From positions 1 to 27,116 of the forward strand of contig JAFGIA010000005.1 in the NCBI GenBank assembly GCA_016929795.1: DNA of 27,116 bases. The letters are read 5' to 3'. The stretch comes from Anaerolineae bacterium (lineage in GTDB: Bacteria; Chloroflexota; Anaerolineae; JAAYZQ01). The first letter of the stretch is position 1. Each line of letters starts with the position of its first letter. The position numbers and the translations under genes were made by a program. The notes below the pieces were generated by a model. That model did not search any database, was not told the origin of the DNA, and worked only from the letters and a program-made list of their open reading frames with translations. Below are positions 1 through 8,400 of the stretch, piece after piece.

Positions 1-498
1 GGGGGTGGCGGTGGGGGTGCGGGAGGCTGTGGCGGTGGGCGACGGCGTGACCGTGGGCGTGGGTGACGGGGTGGCGGTGGGCTCTGGGGGCGACGTCAGG
101 GTGGCGCTCGGCACGGCTGTGGTGGCAGGAGGGGTGGTGGGTGTGGCTTCTGTGGGGGCGAGGGCCACGGCCGTCGCCGGGGCCTGGCCTGGTCCTGCGA
201 GGCTGGGGGTGACGGCGGGCGCCAGCCGCCCACGCAGCCAGGGGCCGGTGGCGACCAGCAGCAGGGCGATGAGCAGGAGCGCCGCTGCCGCGCCCAGGAG
301 GGGCCTCCACTGCACGCCGAGGGGCAGCTCGCACGCGATGCACGTGTGCCGGTCCCGCCGGTTCAGGGTGCCGCAGTGGCGGCAGCGGATCAGGCGCTCC
401 GGTTGGCCGGCGCTGCCACACTCGGGGCAGATGATCTGTCCTCTCGCCAGCGCTGCGCCGCAATGGGCGCATATGTGCGGTTTGTCTCTGCCGCGCAT
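1..498 (-). CDS. Double zinc-ribbon, single-TM protein with Thr/Pro-rich tail (3' end outside window)
   Basis: Reading leftward from an ATG at 498, the frame stays open for 166 codons to the window edge, so the C-terminus is missing. The N-terminus carries two zinc-ribbon-like cysteine pairs: CAHCG (from residue 10) with CPECG, then CRHCG with CIACE. A hydrophobic segment rich in Leu and Ala follows at about residues 76-92, and then a low-complexity linker of Thr, Pro, Ala and Ser (TPT/TAT repeats) runs to the edge. This is the usual build of a cytoplasmic zinc-ribbon domain anchored by one TM helix, with an extracytoplasmic flexible linker that would lead to a domain not visible here. GAGG lies just upstream of the start and a promoter at 517-545 fits it. 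The zinc fingers are seen directly; the function is unknown. Confidence 0.8.
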   Translation of the reverse strand, partial: MRGRDKPHICAHCGAALARGQIICPECGSAGQPERLIRCRHCGTLNRRDRHTCIACELPLGVQWRPLLGAAAALLLIALLLVATGPWLRGRLAPAVTPSLAGPGQAPATAVALAPTEATPTTPPATTAVPSATLTSPPEPTATPSPTPTVTPSPTATASRTPTATP

Positions 499-516
499 AC
501 TCCAGTCCTCGAGATC

Positions 517-545
517 ATCCTACCACAGATCGCGCGATTAGACAA
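517..545 (-). promoter_or_regulatory. Sigma70-type promoter for the zinc-ribbon gene
   Basis: Minus-strand TTGTCT (545-540), a 17-nt spacer and TAGGAT (522-517). The predicted transcript start lies about 12 nt upstream of the ATG at 498, giving a very short leader. Confidence 0.5.
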
Positions 546-633
546 CTTGGTTCCCCATCCAGATCGCATCATCTTCTGTGGTGGTCAGCGGGCCGGCGAG
601 AAAGTGGAGGATCTCGAGCTCGCGCGGGGTGAA
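538..633 (-). pseudogene. Remnant of a LuxR-type HTH domain (first helix only)
   Basis: In a minus-strand frame different from the DUF4091 gene, codons 633-538 read FTPRELEILHFLAGPL and then run to a TAA at 538-540. This closely matches the first helix of LuxR/GerE DNA-binding domains (LTPRELEVLRLLAxGL), but the recognition helix that should follow is missing. There is no start codon or ribosome-binding site and only about 32 codons. It overlaps the last 49 nt of the DUF4091 gene. The best reading is a decayed fragment of a regulator joined to the 3' end of that gene; chance resemblance cannot be excluded. Confidence 0.35.
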
Positions 634-3365
634 CAGCGCCACACCAGCGGCAGATAGACCCGGCTCGAAGCGTGTGGCCCGGCGAGCTGCTCGGCCAGCG
701 CAGCGCGCGTCGCATAGAGATCGGTGGGCACGCGGCTAAAGAGGGTGCGCGACGCGATCAAGTGCCCGGCCTCGACGTCTGCCGCGTTGGGCACGCCAAT
801 CTGCGGATCGCCGCCAGCCAGCAGCCACAGGTATTCGTAATCTTCCATCCCCTCGCGCAGCAGCTCCCAGCGGATGGAGGGGACGAGGCGGTTGCTGTGC
901 GGGTCGCAGGCATCGAAAGCCAGGGTGCCATCTTTCGGTGGGTAGAAGAGGAACCCGTCTCCGTTGCCGTCGTTGATCCATGGCTCTGTCCACGGGTCGG
1001 GCGACCAGTCGGTGGTCGAGTAGTAGGCCAGGCCCTGGACGCGCTCGAGCCAGGCCAGCCAGGGCACGATGCGGGCCTCGAGGCCGGGCCGATCGATGAC
1101 CGTCGGATTGGGGAGGGGAGGCCGGTCGCCGTAGAGGAAATACCACCACACTTCCTCGTCGTGGTCGCGCTGGCGGGCCTGGGACTTGGTGACCTCGTAG
1201 TTGCTGATGGTTGGCATCCAGATGTCGATCTGGGCGCCGGGATAGGTGGTGTTGTCATAGATGGAGGGTTCGACCTGTTCACTCACCAGGATGCGCACGT
1301 GCGGGGCATGCGCCCTGGTCTCTTGCGCCAGGTAGGCGACGATATCGTAATCGGCAAAGGTCTGTGGCTCGTTGACGATGTGATAGTAGCCGCGTGCTGC
1401 ATAATCGCCGGTCGCGGCCAGGTAATCGCTCACGGCCGCCCAGTACTGGAACCACTTGACATTGTAGGTGCTGCTGCCTGGCGGGTCGGTGCCGCGGCTC
1501 TCCTCACAAAAGGACGAGGGCCGGCTGTCGGGCGGCCAGTTGTTGGCGGGGCCGCGGATCAGGAAGGTGGGAAAGCCGATGCCGTCGGCCAGGGCCGAGC
1601 CGAGCAGATACCGGGCGCTGGTTGAGCCAAAGCCCCACTCGCCCCACGCGTCGGGGTCCAGCCCGCCGTTGCAGTCGTAGGCGACGCCGCCGGGATAGTT
1701 GAGGCCGGCAGGCCAGCCGACGCTCTTGGGCACCAGGCGATGGTCGGCAAAGTCCTGGTAGAGGGCGTCGACGAGCGTCCAGTAGCAGGGCTGCACGCTG
1801 CCGCCCACGGTGCCGCGGTAGCGCTCGACGACCTGGCTCCAGCCAAAGCCCCACTCGCCGGCCAGGTGGATCTGGCGCGGCATCTCGAAATCCCACACCT
1901 CCAGCTCCACGGGGAGGGTGGCCCCCCCGAGGGTGACGGTGGCCCGGTAGACGCCGGGCGCGGCGCTGCGCGGCACATGGACGGTGAACCAGAGTGGTTG
2001 GTTGCTGTTGGCCAACAAGGGCACCTGCGCGCCCGGTGCGATGGGATAGAGGGGGTCTGGCCAATCGCCCAGGCGGCCGTGGTGATCGCTCAGTTGGGTG
2101 AGGGGGACATAGTCGACACGGTGCATCCGCACCTCGGTCGCAGGGATGGGTGCGCCGCCGCCATCGGGCACGAAATCAGAGATGCTGAGGGCGAGGGCCT
2201 GGTCTGACGGGGGGCGGACCACGAGCTGAAAGGGCTCCCACTCGCCGCGCGCGGCATGGATGCGCAAAGGCGCGCTGGCGACGGGGGCGGCATGCGTCCG
2301 CCCGATCTTGACCAGGGGGGACGCTGCCCACACGGCGAGGTCGCCGGGCTGCGCTCCTTCGACCGCGTGCAGGTAGCCACCCGCCTCGGGCTCGAGCGCC
2401 GTGGCGCGGATCGCCGGCTCTTGCCAGGCGGCGAGATCTGAGGATGCCATGGGCGGGTGGCCTTCGTGTTCCAGGGTATCAAAGTAGACATAATACTTCT
2501 GGGCGCCATCGGCGATCCAGCGGATCAGGCCGGCGTCCTGATCCACCAGGCGCACGTGGTCGAGCCAGAGCGTTAGCATGTCGCCGTCGTCCCACAGGCC
2601 GCTGTTGCCGTTCACCGTGTCGTTGTCGCGCGTGTGAAACTCGATGCGCGTGATGTCGGACAGGTTGGGCGCGGTGCAGGTGTGGAGCGGCTTGAGCGAC
2701 ACGCTGGCCTGGTTCCAGCGGTCGAGGGCGAGGGGCGGCCCGCCCTGGGTGATGGTGGTGGTGTCGCAGCCCTGTGTGTTGTACATCTTGAACCAATAGA
2801 GGTCGGGCGCCTGGTCGAGCGCGGAGGCGTTCACCTCGGGCCAGACATCATAGATAAGGGTTTCGTACGGCCGCCAGTCGGTCAGGGGCTCGCCCGAGGC
2901 GATGTGCAGCTCGATGCCAGGGTAGCCATAGCCGCCGGGCAGGTTTTCAATGACCGCCTTGAGCGAGCCTGTGCCCTGAGAGAAGCGGGTGGCGTCGGAC
3001 GCGAGTTGCCCGTCGTTCTCGGTCCAGTACACACCCGACGCGCTCCAGCCGATCTGGGGATCGTCGGCGTCGTCGAGCAGCGTGCTGTACGTCTCCTGGA
3101 AGGAGACGGGGGTGCCGGGCATCCCCCCAGGGGCGGGCACGAGGCGCAATGATCGGATGTCGAGGAGCGCGCCGTTGAGGCCGAGCGCCTGGAAGGCAGC
3201 GGTAAAGTCGATAGCCACCTCCACGCTGCCGCTGCCGGTGACTGACAGGGGGATGCGGTAGGGCCAGGCTTCGTCCCACCACGGGTCGGCAGCGTCGGTG
3301 GGAGCAGGTGCAGACAGGTTACTCGAAGGCAGCAGAATGGCGAGCAAGAGCAGTAGACGTCTCAT
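585..3365 (-). CDS. Secreted DUF4091 glycosidase-like protein
   Basis: 926 residues. The N-terminus (MRRLLLLLAILLPSS) is a signal peptide. After it, WWDEAWPYRIPLSV resembles the start of DUF2341-type beta modules of surface proteins. The middle holds beta-sandwich-like sequence and then a TIM-barrel-like part with HIVNEP near residue 662, where NEP is the usual setting of the acid/base Glu in clan-A-like glycosidases. The segment near 770-850 (YYSTTDW, then a Gly-rich NGDGFLFYP and REGMEDYEYLWLL) is the DUF4091 signature. It probably acts on a polysaccharide outside the cell; the substrate is unknown. The body ends in SSRVYLPLVWR, a tail similar to the end of the protease at 17543-19510. Here 16 extra residues rich in Ser, Arg and Pro follow, where a stop would be expected. 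The ATG follows GGGGAGGGATGAA, a good ribosome-binding site. Confidence 0.88.
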   Translation of the reverse strand: MRRLLLLLAILLPSSNLSAPAPTDAADPWWDEAWPYRIPLSVTGSGSVEVAIDFTAAFQALGLNGALLDIRSLRLVPAPGGMPGTPVSFQETYSTLLDDADDPQIGWSASGVYWTENDGQLASDATRFSQGTGSLKAVIENLPGGYGYPGIELHIASGEPLTDWRPYETLIYDVWPEVNASALDQAPDLYWFKMYNTQGCDTTTITQGGPPLALDRWNQASVSLKPLHTCTAPNLSDITRIEFHTRDNDTVNGNSGLWDDGDMLTLWLDHVRLVDQDAGLIRWIADGAQKYYVYFDTLEHEGHPPMASSDLAAWQEPAIRATALEPEAGGYLHAVEGAQPGDLAVWAASPLVKIGRTHAAPVASAPLRIHAARGEWEPFQLVVRPPSDQALALSISDFVPDGGGAPIPATEVRMHRVDYVPLTQLSDHHGRLGDWPDPLYPIAPGAQVPLLANSNQPLWFTVHVPRSAAPGVYRATVTLGGATLPVELEVWDFEMPRQIHLAGEWGFGWSQVVERYRGTVGGSVQPCYWTLVDALYQDFADHRLVPKSVGWPAGLNYPGGVAYDCNGGLDPDAWGEWGFGSTSARYLLGSALADGIGFPTFLIRGPANNWPPDSRPSSFCEESRGTDPPGSSTYNVKWFQYWAAVSDYLAATGDYAARGYYHIVNEPQTFADYDIVAYLAQETRAHAPHVRILVSEQVEPSIYDNTTYPGAQIDIWMPTISNYEVTKSQARQRDHDEEVWWYFLYGDRPPLPNPTVIDRPGLEARIVPWLAWLERVQGLAYYSTTDWSPDPWTEPWINDGNGDGFLFYPPKDGTLAFDACDPHSNRLVPSIRWELLREGMEDYEYLWLLAGGDPQIGVPNAADVEAGHLIASRTLFSRVPTDLYATRAALAEQLAGPHASSRVYLPLVWRCSPRASSRSSTFSPAR

Positions 3366-3409
3366 TTCATCCCTCCCCAGGCTCCAATCTCTCTTCCATT
3401 TTTTCGATC

Positions 3410-3438
3410 AGTATAACACGCCCTTTGCCTTCAGGCAA
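3410..3438 (-). promoter_or_regulatory. Sigma70-type promoter for the DUF4091 gene
   Basis: Minus-strand TTGCCT (3438-3433), a 17-nt spacer and TATACT (3415-3410), about 45 nt upstream of the ATG at 3365. Confidence 0.6.
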
Positions 3439-3493
3439 ACGGTGATCGATGCCTACACCCAAAGGTGGAGCCCGAATTCCACCCTGGGGGCGA

Positions 3494-3522
3494 TTGCCAG
3501 CCACTGCACGACATGGTATAAT
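3494..3522 (+). promoter_or_regulatory. Strong sigma70-type promoter facing right, no adjacent CDS
   Basis: TTGCCA (3494-3499), a 17-nt spacer ending in TGG, and a perfect TATAAT (3517-3522). No coding region starts within 200 nt downstream. A GC-rich hairpin closes at 3597, so the promoter probably makes a short RNA or a long structured leader for the gene at 3755. Confidence 0.65.
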
Positions 3523-3529
3523 TCCGGCG

Positions 3530-3605
3530 AATCGCACCGCCTGCTACGGTCAAAGTAGAGGTGAGGTTCCTGGGCAGCCCCGGCGGAAACGCCGGGGTCT
3601 TTGTG
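3530..3605 (+). ncRNA. Candidate small RNA or attenuated leader (~75 nt)
   Basis: The transcript predicted from the promoter at 3494-3522 would start near 3530 and end just after the terminator-like hairpin at 3578-3597. Its 5' half can fold as CACC/GGTG closing an inner CTAC/GTAG stem around a GGTCAAA loop; the 3' half is the GC hairpin with a GAAA tetraloop. A second promoter (3609-3637) starts directly after, which suggests an independent unit rather than a leader. It does not match any riboswitch or small RNA family I can recall. No open reading frame of note lies inside. Confidence 0.4.
3578..3605 (+). terminator. Rho-independent terminator-like hairpin
   Basis: An 8-bp perfect stem, CCCCGGCG (3578-3585) with CGCCGGGG (3590-3597), is closed by a GAAA tetraloop and followed by TCTTTGTG. 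The U tract is short and interrupted, so termination may be partial. Confidence 0.6.
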
Positions 3606-3608
3606 CGT

Positions 3609-3637
3609 TTGGCCTGAGGTGGGATCTATGATATGAT
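3609..3637 (+). promoter_or_regulatory. Probable promoter for the gene at 3755
   Basis: TTGGCC (3609-3614), a 17-nt spacer and TATGAT (3632-3637), immediately downstream of the hairpin at 3578-3597 and about 110 nt before the ATG at 3755. Confidence 0.45.
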
Positions 3638-3688
3638 AGGGATGGGTGGGTTGGTCGATTGGCAGGATGGGATGGAGAGGTAAATAGG

Positions 3689-3716
3689 TATTGGGTATTG
3701 GGTATTAGATATTGGG
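3689..3716 (+). repeat. Heptanucleotide tandem repeat (TATTGGG)
   Basis: Four consecutive 7-mers: TATTGGG, TATTGGG, TATTAGA, TATTGGG. They lie in the leader of the gene at 3755, between its promoter and ribosome-binding site. Repeats of this kind in intergenic DNA recall the short heptanucleotide repeats (STRR) of cyanobacteria. They make the upstream frame look coding although it is not. Confidence 0.75.
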
Positions 3717-3754
3717 AGCAGCCCGGATATCTGATGCTCAAGGGGAAGGAAAAG

Positions 3755-4861
3755 ATGACGAACGATCTGTACGGAGCCCCTGCGGGCGCTCTCTACTCGC
3801 CCATTTCGCTGGTGCATGACCCGATGGAGTCGCTCTTCCTGGCAAATTTCGGGGATGATTACGACTATCACGGGTTGGAGCTACAGATCTTTGATCATTC
3901 TGAGAAGGGGCGAGGGGCGGCGCTGCTGATGTGGCACCGTGATGGGCCTGTGGACTTTTACATGACGCCGGGTGTGCGGCTGCAGCGCGAGAGGGTCGAG
4001 GTGGGCGGCGGCGTGGGCGAGTGGCGCACGCAGGATTTTCCATACCGGCTGGCGTTTACGGAGCACGGGGTGGAAGCGCACGTGGAGATCGTGCTGCACG
4101 ACGGGCGCAACGTGTTTCTGCACGTGCGCGAGCACAAACGGCGCGCTGGCAAGGGCCTGACGATGCTGGCACCGGCGGGAGAGAGCATCGAGCGCCCACG
4201 CTTTTTGCCGGTCTTTCGGTTGCACCAGATCGACCTGGTGCGGCGGGCGGGCACCGAGGTGGTGTTCACCCTCGGCGGTGAGGAGCGAAAACCGCTGCGG
4301 CTGCCGATCCCGATGCCGTACAGCGGCCGGCGTGTCTACTTTATGCGCGCCTGCCCCGATCCTCTGATCGGGCTGGTGAACCCGGCGCACGACGGGCCGC
4401 TGGCGGCGATGTACCCAGAGGCAGCCGGCGAATTCGAACAGGGCGGGATGGTGTACCTCCTGGCGGAGCGCGGTGGACACCTGGAGATCGCGCGCGCCGT
4501 TGTGCGCACGCCGCGGCACGAGCTGTGGATGGAGCTGTCGCCGCCGCTGCCCGACATGGCGGCGCTGCGTGACGGCGCGGCGATCGCCGGGCGGTTTGGG
4601 ATCGGCGTGGATGCGGACGCGGGCATTGTGCGCGGGGTGTACCAGGTGCGGCGCCAGGGCGATAGGGTGCACGCCGAGATGGCGCCGACAGAAAAGTGGA
4701 AGCCGCGGGGCAGCCTGCTGGCCAGGCTCACCTTTCGCTTTTTCCCGCCCGTATTTCGGACGTGGCCCAGGACCTACCACTGGCAGGCAGAGATCGACCT
4801 GGCCGGGGAAGAGGGGGCGTGGATGACGTCGGGGTGGACGCGCACGGGCCGGCGGGCATGA
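3755..4861 (+). CDS. Uncharacterised protein, probably beta-rich
   Basis: 368 residues from the ATG at 3755, which follows GGGGAAGGAAAAG, a strong ribosome-binding site. The frame continues upstream to 3659, but that stretch consists of the TATTGGG repeat and is unlikely to be translated. There is no signal peptide and no TM segment. The sequence alternates short hydrophobic beta-like stretches (HVEIVLHDGRNVFLHVREH; RRVYFMRACPDPLIGLVNP) with charged turns and a C-terminal basic, aromatic segment (LTFRFFPPVFRTWPRTYHW). I do not recognise the family; the pattern suggests a cytoplasmic beta-sandwich or lipocalin-like fold, which is a guess. It converges on the GNAT gene with a single nucleotide between the two stop codons. 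Confidence 0.75.
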   Translation: MTNDLYGAPAGALYSPISLVHDPMESLFLANFGDDYDYHGLELQIFDHSEKGRGAALLMWHRDGPVDFYMTPGVRLQRERVEVGGGVGEWRTQDFPYRLAFTEHGVEAHVEIVLHDGRNVFLHVREHKRRAGKGLTMLAPAGESIERPRFLPVFRLHQIDLVRRAGTEVVFTLGGEERKPLRLPIPMPYSGRRVYFMRACPDPLIGLVNPAHDGPLAAMYPEAAGEFEQGGMVYLLAERGGHLEIARAVVRTPRHELWMELSPPLPDMAALRDGAAIAGRFGIGVDADAGIVRGVYQVRRQGDRVHAEMAPTEKWKPRGSLLARLTFRFFPPVFRTWPRTYHWQAEIDLAGEEGAWMTSGWTRTGRRA

Positions 4862-4862
4862 G

Positions 4863-5432
4863 TTATGCACTACTATGGGGACACGTGATCGTCGACAGCG
4901 GGGCCTCGTTCCAGCCATAGGCGACTTCTACGATCTCCCACCCGTCGACCTGGAAGCTTTTTTCGCCGAGAAGCTGACCACCGAGGCGCTCGTACCACGC
5001 ACGCACCGGGTTCCCTTTCAGGGTCCAGAGCATGACAGTGTGGCACGCCCGGTGATCGAGCGCTTCCAGCGCCGCGCACAGCAGGGCCAGGCCGATCCCC
5101 TGTCTTTGGAATGGGCGGCGGACATGCATGGCGACGATCTCGGCATCGTAGCCAGGATACACGTCCGGCTGTGCCCGGGCCAGGGTGTACCCCATCACCA
5201 ACCCGTCTGCCGACGCGGCGACCAGGAGGAGATCGTCTCCGCCAGCCGCCAGCAGGCCACGCCAGTCCTGCTCCTGTTCTTCGTAGGTAAACTGGCCGAG
5301 GTAGGATGGGGGGAAAAGCCCTGTATAGGCCGTGCGATAGCTGTCGACCTGCACCTGGGCCAGGCCGCTACAGTCTTCGGGCACGGCCTGGCGTATCTCG
5401 TACGTCTCGTGGCTGCCTATCCGCCTGGTCAT
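4863..5432 (-). CDS. GNAT-family N-acetyltransferase
   Basis: 189 residues. The first residues after MTRRIGSHETYEIRQAVPED form the usual beta1/alpha1 of GNAT enzymes. The acetyl-CoA pyrophosphate-binding motif QRQGIG sits near residues 109-114 (VRRPFQRQGIGLALL), preceded by the beta4 strand AEIVAMHV and followed by a typical NPVRAWYERLGG ending. It should transfer an acetyl group from acetyl-CoA to an amine; the substrate is not predictable. The ATG at 5432 shares its A with the TGA stop of the giant kinase gene (TGATG), and the ribosome-binding site AGAGGGGAG lies inside the kinase coding region, so the two are very probably translationally coupled. The frame is open further upstream, but only as an antiparallel reading of the kinase gene. 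Confidence 0.92.
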   Translation of the reverse strand: MTRRIGSHETYEIRQAVPEDCSGLAQVQVDSYRTAYTGLFPPSYLGQFTYEEQEQDWRGLLAAGGDDLLLVAASADGLVMGYTLARAQPDVYPGYDAEIVAMHVRRPFQRQGIGLALLCAALEALDHRACHTVMLWTLKGNPVRAWYERLGGQLLGEKSFQVDGWEIVEVAYGWNEAPLSTITCPHSSA

Positions 5433-8400
5433 CACTCCCCTCTTTGATCCACGGGACAAGTTGCCCGATATGCCGTGTCGCCGAAAAACTGCACCCACTC
5501 TTCGGCCGTGAGGTTTCGGTTGGCGATGTGGCAGGCGCGCGCCCGCCAGGTGTCGATGTCCACGTCCCACAGTGCCAGTGTGCCATCGTAGCTGGCCGAT
5601 ACGATCTGTTTCCCATCCGGGCGGTAGGCGATATGCCGCATGCCGTAGGCGTGTGCGTAGAGTGGATCGCCCAACCGCTGGCCGGTGGCGGCGTCCCACA
5701 GGATCAGCTCTCCCTCGAACCCGCCGGGCACGGCGCGCACGCCGCCTGTCGCCAGCGTTGTCCCATCGGGCGCAAAGGCGGCGCTCAGAGCATAGTAGTC
5801 GTGACCCACCAGCCGCTGGCCCACGGGCTGGCCACTTGCCACGTCCCACAGCGTGACCGTCTTGTCGTAACTTGCCGCCGCCAGCAGCCGGCTGTCGGCG
5901 CTAAAGGCAACGTAAGAGACCTGCCGGCTGTGTGCTTTGAATGGGGCGTGAAGCGGCTCGCCCGTGGCCAGGTCCCACACGATCGCCTGGCCCTGGATGC
6001 AACTGCCGGCGACGTCGGCAAGTGCGCACCCGCCCGACGCCAGGTACCGCCCGTCGGGAGCAAAGGCCAGATGGAGTGTGGGCCAGTTGGGCGTCACGAG
6101 GTGTGCTTGCAGGCTGTCGCGTTCCAGGTCCCAGATCAGAACGTCGCCCTGGTTGCAATAGTCGTTCTCGCCCTCGTCACGCCCGCCGCAGCGTCCGACT
6201 GCCACGAACTGCCCGCCCGGGTGGAAGGCGGCCGAATAGGTCGAGAGGGCATCATCGGTCAGTGGCAATAGCCGGGGCTCGCCTGTTTCTATATCCCACA
6301 GCAGTGCGAGGCCATTGACCGACACGGAGAGCAGGGTCTCGCCCGAGGGATCGAGGGCGATAGCCGCGACAGCTAGCGGACGTGGTTCGGCCAGCACGAG
6401 GTCCTGAGAAGTGCCCGCTCCAGGGGTACTGGAGTTCGCGGCCAGGTCCCAAGCGCGCACTGCTCCCTGCTCGCCGCCGGCAAAGAGCCATGCGCCGTCG
6501 TAGGCCAGCGAAGTGACGGCGCCGCCGGCATTCTCACCCGACCAGGTGAGTTGGGGTGTCCCGGCCAGGTTCCACATGCGCACCTCGCCGCCGGCACCCC
6601 CCAGCACCAGTGACTCGCCAAACAGCGCGGCAGCGTGCCATACTGGCTCGGGCCCAAGGTCGAGCAGCAGCACCGGCTCGCTCCCGGCGTCGAGATCCCA
6701 ACGCTGGAGTTGCCCATCGGCCCCGATGGATACCAGGCTGCCGGCAGACCCTTGACCCCCTGAAGCACCCGCCTCCAATGACAATGCCAACACCGGCCCT
6801 TGGTGTGCATGGGCGATTCGGCGCCGCAGCTCGCCACTTTCGAGTGACCAGACTGCGATCTCGCCTTCGTCGCTGCCTGATGCCACCCACTGCGCATCGG
6901 CGCTCACTGCCAGGCTGTGCACCGCGCCCTGGTGCGCGTCGAGAGAAAGGCGTGGCTCGAGTCCCGGCACCCAGAAGATGAGCCTGCCATCCTCGCCGCC
7001 GGAGATGAGGGCCGGGCCGGTGCCGTCCACGTCGGGGGCAAAGGCCAGTTGGCGCACCGGTCCCTGGTGCTGCGTCCTGACCAGGATTGCCCTGTTTTGG
7101 GCGGCATCCCATGCGTACACGCGCCCGTCCACGGTGCCTGTCGCCATCCACTCGCCTTCAACGCTCATCGCCAGCGAAACGGCACCGTAGGTATGCACGC
7201 CGTGCAAGAATCCGTTATCCACGTACCCTTCGCCTTCGACACGCACCCATTCGTGCAGCGTGCCGTCATCATGGGTGGTGATTAACCTGCCGTCGATCGG
7301 GTGGAGGGTCAGCGCCGAGATGTCGGGCCGATCGAGCGCAGCGTGGAGCAGTGGCTCGCCCAGCAGCTCGCCTGTGTTGCTGTCGACGAAAACAATCTGG
7401 CCATCCTCACCCCCGGCCACAAACCACTCGCCGCCGGGGCCGTAGGCCAGGCCCGCGACCCCGCCAGCAAAACGAAAGGCCGGCGTCGTCTCTAACCAGA
7501 GTTCGCCGCTCATGTCCCACACTTCGATCGTTCCGTCAAGGTTGGCCGACGCCAGGAGCTGCCCGCCAGGGCTGAGGTCCATCGCCCACAGGCCGCCCAG
7601 TCTGCCAGAAAAGAGGGGGGCAATCGGTTCGCCCGATGCACCGTCCCACTGCGTAAACTGGCCGTTGCTGCCCCGGGTCAGCAGAAACTCGCCATCCGGG
7701 CCGTAGAAGAGAAGGGATGCGACCATCCCTTCTTTACCGCTGTCCAGCTCACGGGCCAGGGTGCCTGTGGCGCTGTCCCACAGTGCCACGCGATCGCGCA
7801 GGCACCAGCCGCCTGCATCGGTCTCGGCGCAGTTGCGGGTGACCAGGACCGTCCCATCAGGACTGAAGGCCAGCCACGTCGGCCAGGTTGAGAGGAGCAG
7901 CGGCGCCACGCGTGGCTTGCCACTGTCCACATCCCACAGGATTACTGTCGTGTCGGCAGAGGCGGTGGCCAGCGTCTGGCCATCGGGGCTAAAGGCCAGT
8001 TGCCATGTGTCGGCTGCGTGGCCTTCCAGCCTGCGAGTGAGCTGCCAGGTGTCTGTATTCCACAGGCCGACGAACCCGTGTCCCCCGCCTCCTGCCAGCA
8101 GTTGGCCGTCGGGGCTGATCGCCACTGTCTGGATGTACTCGCCACTCTCGTCCAGTGTGTGCAGCAGCGTCCTGCTTGCCACGTCCCAGATCTTGATGGT
8201 GCCATCGTCGCTCGCCGTGGCGATCCACCGGCCATCGGGGCTAAAATCGACGCTGTTCACCAGTTGGGCCGGGTCGTGGCCCACCAGGGGGGGGCCGTCG
8301 GCGCGCACGACGACGGTGCTCTCCCCGGGTAGAGTGGGCTGCTCGATGCGCCACAATTGCACCAGGCCATTGGCACCGACCGATGCCAGCAGGTGGCCGT

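Noticed and set aside
672..1625. Plus-strand open frame of 317 codons within the DUF4091 gene
   Set aside because: Shadow frame of a well-supported gene; no start signals and no recognisable protein features.
3530..3605. Lysine-riboswitch-like GTAGAGGTG string in the candidate RNA
   Set aside because: Only a short string matches; the multi-helix junction and loop motifs of that riboswitch are missing and the unit is far too short.
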